A DNA stretch of 64,000 bases from Luzula sylvatica. Its lineage: Eukaryota > Streptophyta > Magnoliopsida > Poales > Juncaceae. The notes below the pieces were generated by a model. It was not told where the DNA came from and searched no databases. It worked only from the letters and a program-made list of their open reading frames with translations. Location of the stretch: contig OX326959.1 of the NCBI GenBank assembly GCA_946800325.1, positions 12,864,862 through 12,928,861 on the forward strand, written 5' to 3'. Below, piece by piece: positions 9,967 to 19,470 of the stretch. Both the position numbers and the translations under genes were made by a program. The number at the start of each line of letters is the position of its first letter. Position 1 is the first letter of the stretch.

Positions 9967-11144
9967 CTAGAAAAATACCCGCACTTCACTGCGGATATAA
10001 TAATATAATTATACTTTTTTTATTAAATAAAAATATAAGTACAATTTATTTATATTCTTACATTAAAAAGTCTTTTTAAAGCAAAAAATGAATATAAACA
10101 AATTAAAATCGTTGACAAGCATCACTAAAAATATTATTGTTACATTCATACAAAATAGAAATGGCAATAATTAAATATTATGGCCATTTATAATGCTGGC
10201 TTATTTCCGCAAAATGATAATGAACTGAACGTAATTTTGACCTATGCTATTTGAACATGCTAGCTTATTGGCGAAGTGTAGTTCCCTGAATTAAGTAGAA
10301 CTATGAGAGTAATTTTGTCACCGTATGGCATACATTTTTTGCAATGTTGATTCCTGTTCTATTCGAAAAACACTAAATGTTTGTTGCAACAAATATTACA
10401 AAATGTATAAATAACAATAAACAAGATATAAGCATCACTGATTTCCATCCATGCTAAAAATAAATATAAATAAGAACAAAATTTGTATTTACAGTATAAA
10501 AAAAGTATAAATATGAATGTAAAAAAGTATATGACGTTATGACGTGCGTTATGAGCGGAGTGTATAATTTTTTCTCATCAATCAAATAGAAATGTTCATA
10601 CCAAGAGCTTCTCTTTTTCTGCAATTTCTCTCTTCATATGTTTCCTGCAATTTCTCTCTCCATATGATTCTACACTCCGCCCACAGTAATATGAAGTTTG
10701 ACCATAGTATGCTCATATGAAATTAATTTTTCCATCAATTAAAGAATTAATTAGTTGTTTTCTCGTTAGTTTATTCGTTTAGAGTATATATTTTGTATAA
10801 TAATGAGCATGGTGAATATGATCTATTGAATTGTTCTTACTTGTGTGTATTACCTAATTCTACTTTAAATTTCAATACATATATTGAATTCATTTGTGAG
10901 AATTTCAATCCAATTAGAAAGGTGCATTATTAAAAATCCTTGTAATCTATTGTCAGTTCATAGCCATTGAACAACATAAAAATGAAAAATGAGGAGAATT
11001 AATAATCAAGGTGCATTATTAAGAATCCTTGTAATCTATTGTAAACTATCATAATCACGAACTTAGGTATTATTATTCCATCTAATGTTTCACCCCACGT
11101 TCTTTCTTATTGGTTATATAAAAAAACCAATAAAAATTTGTGGA
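9967..11144 (-). mobile_element. Non-autonomous Helitron H1 in S1 (minus orientation)
   Basis: On the minus strand the 3' end reads CCGCAGTGAAGTGCGG (hairpin), TATTTTT, CTAG, then a flanking T: the Helitron signature of a short stem-loop a few bases before CTRR. The other end on the minus strand begins TCCACAAATTTTTATTGG, starting with TC as Helitrons do, with an A as flanking base. Size is 1178 bp with no Rep/helicase gene. The same element occupies the same place in S2 (20863-22041), and S4 lacks it. Confidence 0.65.
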
Positions 11145-12000
11145 TGAGTTGACTATATCTCATTGAAATACTAAATAGGTTTGTGTTTTAAATTAGCCTT
11201 AAAATAAATTGAATACGTGGAAATAACATTAAAATGTCTTTATTTGAATAAGTAATATTTTTTTGTTCCAAAACTCTCAACGTTCAAAACAACTATTTTT
11301 TTGCGCTTCTGTTTGAGAGGAAGAAAATGCAACATGTTACTTTCGGATTTTAGTAGTTCAATACTTTCAAAAACAAAATTAAAAAAAAAAAAGATCATCT
11401 CATAGTTAAGAAAATGGAACAAAATAAAATTATATGGATTTCATGAGAAATAAAAAAAAATATTAGTTGGCCTTAAATCCGTTCCAAAAATAAATTATTT
11501 TTTTTACAACGATATATGTATAATTGAAGATAAAATTAAACTTTGATTTAGTTATTTGTATTAGTTGTTCAATAGTTATTTGATATCGTGTGAGAAACAA
11601 GATAACAAATAATCATAATTATACATAAAATGACGACCAACGAAATAATACATTTTTATAAAATATAACAGAAATAAACTCGAATAATTACAAGAAATAG
11701 TAATTGAATCATAAGAAATAATGTAATGATTAGTATCGTGAGGAATCAAGGGGTCATGTGATTATAACAATAGAAATATCATAAAATTAATCACGGAGAA
11801 CTAAAGAAATGAATATGATTGCCAGTACATAGTCATTAAACAACATGAAAATGAATAACGAGGAGAATAAATAATCAAGGAGCATTATTAAGAATTCTTG
11901 TAATCTATGTTGTTCATTTTCCATTAAAACGAGTTTGACTAATTGTAGCCCGGCTTGTCCACCCACTACTAGAAACAGCACTATCACCGGCAGGGAAATA

Positions 12001-12535
12001 TTTTTACCGGGGTACCCCCACTAATAATATTTTCAGTGGCGGTACCCCCACTGAAAACATATACCCCCACTGAAAGTACACTTTCACCGGCGGTACTGCC
12101 GTTGAAAATACGTACCCCAACTGAAAGTTTAACTTTCACCGACGGTACCGCCCTTGAAAGCTAAAACCTCTACACAAGGCTTTCTTTCACCGGCGGTACC
12201 ACCATTGAAAATAGGTACACCCACTGAAAGTTTAACTTTCACCGGCGGTACCGCCCTTGAAAGCTAAAATATTTGCACAACATTTTCTTTTACCGGCGGT
12301 ACCGCCATTTAAAAAACAACCCCCACTGATTGTTTTATCTTTCACCGGCGGTACCGCCCTTGAAAATATATACCCCCACTGATAACTTTCACCGGCGGTA
12401 CCGCCATTGAAAAGCTAAAACCTCTCCACAACGCTTTCTTTTACCGACGGTACCGCCATTGAACATACATACCCCCACTGAAAGTTCAACTTTCACTGGC
12501 GGTACCGCCACTGAAAAGTAGTACCCCCACTGAAA
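12001..12535. repeat. CACTA subterminal repeat array
   Basis: Alternating words TTTCACCGGCGGTACCGCC and ACCCCCACTGAAAGTT recur every 50-60 bp (for example near 12087, 12137, 12190, 12240, 12290, 12342, 12387, 12442 and 12493). The palindrome core varies by single bases (CGACGGTACC, CTGGCGGTACC). Two more units lie at 13135-13210, after the microsatellites. Confidence 0.7.
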
Positions 12536-12540
12536 ATCAC

Positions 12541-12651
12541 AGAATAATAATAATAATCATAAAAATAACAATCATAATAATAATAATAATCAAAAAAATA
12601 ATGAAAATCATACAATAATCATAATAATAAATAATCCTAATAAGTATAATC

Positions 12652-12693
<42 letters not shown>

Positions 12694-12908
12694 GTAATAA
12701 TCATAATAATCGTAATCATCATAGTAATAATAATCATCATCATATTTTCATAATAATAATTAATATTAATCATAATATTATTATTATTAGACAATTTACT
12801 TGATCGAGTAATCGTCATTTTCCAACTTTCTCAAAACTTGATAGAATTCCAACTTCAAAAGATATCGATCTAACGCTCGATTCTACATTTTCATTAGAAG
12901 CCTTTGTC

Positions 12909-12944
<36 letters not shown>

Positions 12945-13018
12945 CATAATAATAGTAATCATCATAGTAATAATAATCATCATCATATTTTCATAATAAT
13001 AATTAACATTAATCATAA

Positions 13019-13082
<64 letters not shown>
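12541..13082. repeat. (TAA)n/(ATT)n microsatellites with a duplicated block
   Basis: Long AAT/ATT runs lie at about 12541-12790 and 12909-13082. A block of about 170 bp (TAATCATCATAGTAATAATAA through TTTACTTGATCGAGTAAT) occurs at about 12655-12830 and again at about 12916-13130, so the tract was duplicated inside the CACTA end. The minus-strand poly-isoleucine frame at 12537-12818 is an artefact of the repeat. Confidence 0.8.
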
Positions 13083-13219
13083 TAGTCAATTTACTTGGTC
13101 GAGTAATTGTAATTTTGCAAATTTCTCAAAACTTTCACCGGCGGTACCGCCACTGAACGGTTGTACCCCCACTGAAAGCTTAACTTTCACCGACGGTACC
13201 GCCACTGAAAAGTTGTACC

Positions 13220-14238
13220 TGAAAGAAATACAGTTTCGGATCAACCCTAAAAGTGTACACAAGGATGAACAAATGTTAGCGTACATTTGTAGCCATAACT
13301 TTCAGTGAGAAAATCCGATTTGAATGGTTCAAATTGGGTTAAATAGATAATGAGATTATCTATAACCTTCATGTAGAAATATATTTCCGATGAACGAAGT
13401 ATAAGTGTCGTTTATGTGAAATACCGAAAGGGTGCAATATTATGACATACAGTTAGTAAAACAGTCATAACTTTTGCATACGAATTCAAATTGGGCTGGG
13501 CCAATTGGGTTGTGTAGATAATAAGATTATCTACAACTTTCATGTTGGTTGATTTTCTGTCAGAGAAATTTATCAATTTCGTCTGGACAGAATACTGAAC
13601 AGGTTCATGCACTTTTCTGTGTGAAAGGGTGTATATTGGATATACATGTCTATTGGCTAATCCTAATCCTATTTGATATAAATAGGATATTTTCTCTCTC
13701 ATTCAGACTAAGTAATTGAGCAATTCATTCTGCCATAGACACCAAAAGAAAGAGAGAATTCATATTTGATCTTTCTCAAAGTGAAAAGGTGCGAAGAGAG
13801 AGAAATCGAGAAAGGAGTTTCTTGAGAGATAGAGAATCAATTCGATCAAGCAAGTTCGCCGTACATCGTCTAGGCAGTTGTACTCGCGACCGGCGTCTTA
13901 CGAATCAAGGTGGATACACGTAGAGGAGCAACATCTGAGGCTCTCACGGTTGTGATCGATTCGGAGGAGTAGATTGTCTCGGAGACGAAATCAAGCGAAT
14001 CGGCGAAGTCAACAAACGGTGAAAGACGCGTGGTGTGGGACGCGCGGATTGTCATCAACGTGACAGGAGATAGAAGGCAGCGATCAACCCTTCGAGTGCG
14101 ATCAATTTTGCACCGGTATGAATCTGTTCTTCTATTTGCATCGTACCCTCGAAGTCATGGCGTGATCTCGGGAATCGGGGAACCGGACCGGGCCTTCATT
14201 CCGCTGCGCGGGCCCGGAGTCGGGGATATTCCCCAACA
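13220..14238 (+). repeat. 5' LTR of Copia-B
   Basis: The LTR begins TGAAAGAAATACAGTTTCGG and ends GATATTCCCCAACA, about 1019 bp. Its limits are confirmed by the inverted solo copy at 56511-57509, which is bounded by a 5-bp target duplication. It contains a TATA-like TTTGATATAAATAGGATA near 13675, a likely start region for the element's transcript, with a GA-rich stretch after it. Confidence 0.85.
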
Positions 14239-14239
14239 G

Positions 14240-14251
14240 TGGTATCAGAGC
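14240..14251 (+). other. Copia-B primer-binding site
   Basis: TGGTATCAGAGC, complementary to the 3' end of plant initiator-Met tRNA, lies one base after the LTR end. This is the usual minus-strand primer site of plant copia elements. Confidence 0.85.
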
Positions 14252-14499
14252 GATCGCCATCGATTCAAGGGTCGAGTCATAGTCGTATATTCGATATATG
14301 CACGGGTTATCAAAGTTCGTACCCGTTTGCATGATGTTACATATAGAGAATGTCAAATTCCATTAAAATCACAAGTGAAATTCGCTAGAGATCGATCAAA
14401 AGTTGATTGAGAGTATCTAGGAATGATCATGAAAAGGTTTCATGATTGATCGTTTTGGAAACGAGCGAAAACAGGCTAAACAGCGCAAAAATCGCATAG

Positions 14500-14940
14500 T
14501 CCGTTATAACGGACTGGTTTGTCCGTTGTAACGGACACTGTATAGGATACAGGAATTGGGGAAAATTTGCCAGTATCACATATTCCGTTGCAACGAACTT
14601 GGAGTTCCGTTGTAACGGACCCTGTATATGATACGAGGATGCGGGGATGCGGGGATGCCTAGGGTGTCTTTTGGAATCCGTTGTAACGGAAGTCTACGCA
14701 GTTGGTCCGTTGTAACGGACATTGAGTTGCGTTATAACGGACTGGTTACTGGAAATTTGGACAAAGGTTTGCAGAAAATAGCGTTGTAACGGACCTTGGT
14801 TGCGTTATAACGGACATGCTTCTGGCAATTTTGGACAATCACCCGATTAAATAGCGTTGTAACGGACTAGAGTTCCGTTGTAACGGAGTGCCAAGGAAAC
14901 TGGAGATCCGTTGTAACGGACTGTGGTGTGTTATAACGGA
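14500..14940. repeat. Array of 13 TCCGTTRTAACGGA palindromes in the Copia-B leader
   Basis: The 14-bp palindrome TCCGTTRTAACGGA or a close variant occurs at about 14500, 14522, 14584, 14606, 14677, 14706, 14728, 14780, 14801, 14853, 14874, 14907 and 14927. Spacers are irregular (8-58 bp) and not repeated, so this is not a simple tandem repeat. Each unit is two inverted AACGG words separated by about two bases. AACGG is the core recognised by plant three-repeat MYB proteins (MSA element), so the array may be a transcriptional enhancer; RNA hairpins for packaging are another possibility. It lies between the primer site and gag. Confidence 0.8.
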
Positions 14941-14949
14941 CTGGTTTCT

Positions 14950-15722
14950 GGTTGCTGATTTTGTTTTCGTGATAACTTTGGCTACAAAACTTGGAATTTT
15001 GAGTTCTTTATATCGATTTGATCGGCATCAATCATACTAGCATATAATTAGATAATTATTTAGAATAATTAGACTCCCAAATAAAATCATATGCATATCG
15101 AAAATCTTGTGATAGTGATATAATATGATTATGTCACGAATTTAGAAACATGCAATGGCATGATCCCTCATAATATTTAAGTCATGGAAATGCCTTCCAT
15201 ATCCACAACCATCGAGATTGATATGACATAGTGCGTGGTTTCAGGCCATAGTCGGGCACGTACTATTGTATATATTGGTGCGGGTGGTAAGCGTTAATTG
15301 GGGACTCACGTGGTTTCAGGCCATAGTCGGGCACGTGAGTAGTTCGATTGAACGATAAGTTGGATATGGTTGTGACTTAACCGTCCAAGCCAATCTGATT
15401 GGAGTTCGGGGCATAGATAGAATGCACACACGGAACATGGATTGTATTGGATACGATTCGTCACCGAAATTCTATAAAGGAATGAGAGTCGTATTGGATA
15501 CGATTGGATTTAATCCTACCTAAAATATCGAGATCTCATTTGTCGGCCATAGTCACTTATGGGAGGATCGTAAAATATGGGTCTTGAGTGTTATGGACTT
15601 GGAGTCCCGTATCGGTATGAGGGTTATCGATTAGATAAAATAACACTATCATATAATCATCATATAAGTCCTATAAGATAAGTACGCAACGTTAGTAATC
15701 AATCTTTTATCATTTGTAGAAC
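14950..15722 (+). other. Copia-B leader between palindrome array and gag
   Basis: About 770 bp without a usable open frame. It includes a local near-repeat of CGTGGTTTCAGGCCATAGTCGG at about 15234 and 15309 and a word GTATTGGATACGATT at about 15447 and 15492. It appears to be non-coding leader of the retrotransposon. Confidence 0.5.
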
Positions 15723-16540
15723 ATGTCTTCTAGTAACATCAACACCTTATCGATTAGATCGGTATTAGAAAGGGAAAAGCTAGTGGGTCGGAACTACTTA
15801 GACTGGCATCGAAACCTGAGAATAGTTCTTAGGCAAGAGGGCAAGAGTCACGTATTGGATACGAAATTAGTAGAACCGGGCCCCGATGCTACGGCCGATG
15901 AAAAGGCCGCATTTTAGAAACTTAAGAAGGACTCAAATGACGTTACGTGCCTCATGTGCTTAAGGAAATGTTCCAAGAGCAGGAGCGTATTGAACGGTTC
16001 AGTACGCTCAAAGAGTTGGTAAACTGCAAGATGCCTTCGGGGTCTTCGGTGAGCACTCACGTTTTGAAGGTGCAATCTCTCATAGATCGTCTTGAGAGGC
16101 TAGGAGAGAAATTGTCGAAGATTATGCAACAAGATTTGATCTTGTGTGCACTTCCTCCAATGTTTTCTCCGTTTGTGACTATCACATGCATTCGATGGAT
16201 AAATCGATCCCTGAGCTTCACGGAATGCTCAAGAATTTTGAATCGGAGACGTTGAAGTCGTCCGGAGAGAATAGGGCAAGAGTTGCCGGAAATGTTCTCA
16301 CAATTCAAAATAAGGATCGTAAGAGATCAATGTCCAAGGGCAGTTCGGCTAAGAAACGTTCGAAGCCGAATAAAAAGGGAAAGGAGAAATCCAAGGATGA
16401 GACATGCTACCATTGTCACAAGGCTGGACATTGGAAGCGTGCAAGTCTTACCTCGAGGAGGTGAAGAAGGGCAAGGCGGTTTCAGCAACCGGCCTCTCAG
16501 GTATTAACGTTATTGAAGTTAATATTTCAACTATGACTAA
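15723..16540 (+). pseudogene. Copia-B gag (broken)
   Basis: Starts MSSSNINTLSIRSVLEREKL followed by NYLDWHRNLRIVLRQEG, the typical UBN2/gag N-terminus of copia elements. A stop at about 15915 and frameshifts near 15940 and 16180 interrupt it. The zinc knuckle CYHCHKAGHWKR is present near 16408-16443, but a frameshift just after GHWKR displaces the last cysteine, followed by KSYLEEVKKGKA in the next frame. Its product would form the virus-like particle if intact. Confidence 0.8.
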
Positions 16541-16547
16541 TTAGGTA

Positions 16548-17738
16548 TTGGATACCGGATGTGGGACTCATATTTGTCGAAATATGCAGGTTCTACAAAA
16601 TAGTCGTAGGTTGGAAAATGGTGAAGTCGATCTACGCGTCGGGAATGGAGCAAGAGTTGCTGCGTTTGCCGTAGTAGTAGTTAATTTGACTTTGCCTAGT
16701 GGACTTATATTAGTACTAAATAATTGTTATTATGTACCAACATTATGTAAGAACATAATAAGTGTGTCGAAACTAGCCAATGATGGTTATGAATTCGTTA
16801 TTAGGAATAATGAGTTTTCGATATGTAAGGATTCAATTATCTATGGAAATGTTCTGTTAGAAAATGGTCTTTATGTGTTGAATTTCGATCACGGAAATAA
16901 TGAGTCCATGTATAACGTTAATGCAAAAAGGATTAAACCTAAAGTTGATAATCGGACTTTCTTTTGGCATTGTCGTCTCGGTCACGTGAATGAGAAACGC
17001 ATTGCTAGACTCCATAAAGATGGAATGCTAGACTCATTTGAATTTGATTCATTTGGGAATTGCGAATCTTGTTTGCTTGGCAAGATGACAAAGGCACCAT
17101 TCTCCAAGGTCGGAGAGCGGTCCAACGATCTATTGGAACTCATACATTCCGATGTATGTGGACCGATGAGCATCGAGGCAAGAGGAGGATATCGATACTT
17201 TGTTACGTTTACGGACGATCAAAGTAGATATGGATATATCTATTTGATGCGTACTAAAGCGGAGACCTTTGAAAAGTTCAAAGAGTTTCAAAACGAAGTT
17301 GAAAATCAGCTTGGCAAGAAAATTAAATCCATTCGATCGTATCGAGGTGGCGAATATTTGAGCTATGAGTTTGAAGATCATCTAAAAGATTGTGGAATAG
17401 TTTCACAATGGACTCCGGCAGGAACGCCACAATGGAATGGCGTGTCCGAGAGGAGGAATCGGACCTTGTTGGACATGGTTCGATCCATGATGAGTCAAAC
17501 ATTCCTTCCAAAATCGTTTTGGGGATATGTCCTAGAGACAGCGGCTTTCTTATTGAACCGCATACCTTCTAAATCGGTACAAAAGACGCCATATGAGATG
17601 TGGTTTGGAAAATCTCCAAAGTTGTCTTTTGTTAAGATTTGGGGTTGTGAAGCATATGTTCGAAAATTGATTTCGGATAAGCTCGAACCCAAATCTGAAA
17701 AATGTTTATTTGTCGGGTATCCTAAGGAAACAAAATGA
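16548..17738 (+). pseudogene. Copia-B protease and integrase (open to a stop)
   Basis: A 396-codon open stretch. The aspartic protease motif reads LDTGCGTHIC near the start. The integrase zinc-binding part is HCRLGHVNEKR followed by CESCLLGK (about residues 140-178). The core has HSDVCGP and, at the second catalytic position, RSYRGGEYLS: the usual aspartate of SDxGGEY is tyrosine (codon TAT at 17340-17342). The third acid is in NGVSERRNRT. It ends at a premature TGA (17736) within the C-terminal part. Confidence 0.85.
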
Positions 17739-19350
17739 TATTATTTCTATCTTCCAATCGAAAATAAAGTTTTCGTAGCTCGAAGAGGAGTCTTCCTTGA
17801 GGAGGACTTTATCTCTAGGCGAGTGCATGGGACTGAAATAGATCTCGAAGAAATTCGAGACCCATAAACGAATGTTGAACCGATGAACGTTGATCCAGTT
17901 TCCTCAAATGCTGAGGATCCGGAGTCAAGTGCACAAGGCGCAATTCGTAGATCGGGTAGGATTCGTCAAGAGTCTGTACGATATGGTTTTATCGTGACAA
18001 ATGACGATGAAGTCGAATTCATAGATGATGAACCGACATCTTATCGCGAGGCTATGAAAAACGAGGATTCCAATAAATGGCAAACTGCCATGAATTCCGA
18101 GATTCAATCCATGTACGATAATCAAGTTTGGAACTTGGTTGATCCACCTCCCGGGGTTAATCCAGTGGGATGTAAGTGGGTCTTCAAGAAGAACACCGAC
18201 ATGGATGGGAATGTGAACACTTATAAGGCACGGCTTGTGGCGAAAGGTTTCAAACAAATTCATGGTGTAGACTACGAAGAAACGTTTTCATCCGTAGCAA
18301 TGCTTAAATCCATACGGATCTTACTTGCTATCTCTGCATATTATAACTACGAGATTTGGCAAATGGATGTCAAAACCGCATTCCTTAACGGGAACTTAGA
18401 AGAGGATGTGTACATGACACAGCCCGAGGGTTTTGTCGATTCAAAGAGTCCGGATAAAGTGTGTAAGTTACAACGATCCATTTATGGATTGAAGCAAGCT
18501 TCTCGGAGTTGGAACATACGTTTCGATGAAGTTATACGAGAATATAATTTCGTGAAAAACGTAGAAGAACCTTGTGTATACAAGAAGGTTAGTGGCAGCC
18601 GTGTAGTATTTCTTATACTATATGTAGACGACATCTTGATCATAGGAAACGACATTCCGATGCTTACGGATGTTAAGAAGTATTTAATTACTCGGCTTGA
18701 GTCAAAGCACGTACATCGACAAAGTGTTGAAACGGTTTTCAATGCAAAATTCGAAGAAAGGACTTCTTCCAATGTCGAGTGGCATATCGTATTCTAAAGC
18801 TCAATGTCCGACATCGAGCGAAGATAAGAATACGATGAGTATTGTTCCATACGCTTCGGCAGTTGGATCAATTATGTATGCCATGATTTGTACGTGCCCT
18901 GATGTGTCGTATGCATTGAGCGTCGTTTCGCGTTACCAATCTAATCCAGGGGATATGCATTGGATCGCAGTTAAAAACATCATTAAGTACTTACGAAGAA
19001 CTAAGGATCAATTTCTAATTTATGGTGGAAAGACATCCGGGTTGGTCATCAATGGATATACCGACGCCAGTTTCCAAACATGTGTCGATGACTTTCGATC
19101 ACAAAGCGGATACGTGTTTTGTCTAAATGGTGGAGCGGTAGTTTGGAAGAGTTCCAAACAACCCACAATAGCAGACTCTACAACTGAATCGGAGTATATT
19201 GCAGCTTCCGAAGCGGCAAAGGAGGCGGTATGGATCAAGAAATTTGTGACCGAACTTGGAGTAGTCCCGAGTATCTCGGAACCTGTAGTTGTGTATTGCG
19301 ACAATACGGGCGCAATAGCACAGTCCAAGGAACCGAGGGTGTTGTATAAT
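17739..19350 (+). pseudogene. Copia-B reverse transcriptase and RNase H (broken)
   Basis: After the TGA the frame continues to another stop near 17866, then opens at 17883. RT motifs: WQTAMNSEIQSMYDNQVW, GCKWVFKKNTDMDG, YKARLVAKGFKQ, MDVKTAFLNGNLEEDVYM, SIYGLKQASRSW and the catalytic LYVDDILII (about 18619). A deletion with frameshift near 18700 removes the segment before STYIDKVLKRF. RNase H follows in the other frame (18697 on) with GYTDASFQT, TESEYIAASEA and VYCDNTGAIA, then is cut off after SKEPR. Confidence 0.85.
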
Positions 19351-19470
19351 TTAGACCTAGAGGGGGGTGAATAAGAAGTCCTAAGGTCCAATTTTCGCGG
19401 TAATGGATACAATTACAATTTTGTGCGGAAGCGTAAATAAATTAGAGAAAGAAATACAATACCGAAACTC
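19340..19470. other. Junction sequence between truncated Copia-B and S2
   Basis: About 130 bp starting TGTTGTATAATTTAGACC and containing CTAGAGGGGGGTGAATAAG. That word is often seen near plant LTR ends, so this may be the start of another LTR that replaced the Copia-B 3' end. It ends AATACCGAAACT, then S2 begins at CACGAAAAG. No second copy was found in the window. Confidence 0.35.

Larger units (their letters stand above)
8568..11963. repeat. Repeated segment S, copy S1
   Basis: This roughly 3.4-kb stretch is almost identical by eye to 19471-22860 (S2). Its outer part is also similar to 23253-23866 (S3) and 28936-30640 (S4). It begins CACGAAAAGTTTAATTTTG and ends GCCCGGCTTGTCCACC next to a CACTA terminus. 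S4, downstream of gene 2, lacks the Helitron found in S1 and S2 and looks closer to the ancestral form. S1 contains two diverged related halves, about 9395-9740 and 11145-11450. It has no convincing genes. Confidence 0.75.
11964..13219 (+). mobile_element. CACTA (En/Spm-like) transposon end, interrupted by Copia-B
   Basis: The terminus reads CACTACTAGAAACAGC, the standard form of a CACTA inverted terminal repeat. It is followed by about a dozen subterminal units of CACCGGCGGTACCGCC, each with the perfect 12-bp palindrome GGCGGTACCGCC or a one-base variant, separated by ACCCCCACTGAAA-type words. Such arrays bind the element's transposase. Units occur from 12001 to 12535 and again at 13130-13215, interrupted by trinucleotide repeats. 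Copia-B begins at 13220. No transposase gene or opposite terminus is seen, so only one end of the element remains. Confidence 0.75.
13220..19350 (+). mobile_element. Truncated Ty1/copia retrotransposon Copia-B
   Basis: Order: 5' LTR (13220-14238), primer-binding site (14240), long leader with a palindrome array (14500-14940), gag, protease, integrase, RT and most of RNase H, all on the plus strand. It stops inside RNase H near 19340 without a 3' LTR, so it was cut by a deletion or rearrangement that joined it to the S2 copy. It lies in a CACTA end. A solo LTR of the same family sits inside Copia-C at 56511-57509. Multiple stops and frameshifts make it inactive. Confidence 0.85.

Noticed and set aside
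9790..10008. 72-codon hydrophobic frame conserved in S1 and S2 (also 20686-20904)
   Set aside because: It crosses the Helitron H1 boundary at 9967 and is kept only because S1 and S2 are recent duplicates. S3 departs at its beginning. No domain.
12537..12818. Minus-strand poly-isoleucine frame
   Set aside because: Translation of the ATT/AAT microsatellite.
14500..14940. CRISPR-like array
   Set aside because: Eukaryotic retrotransposon leader; the repeat is a 14-bp palindrome with irregular spacers and no cas genes.
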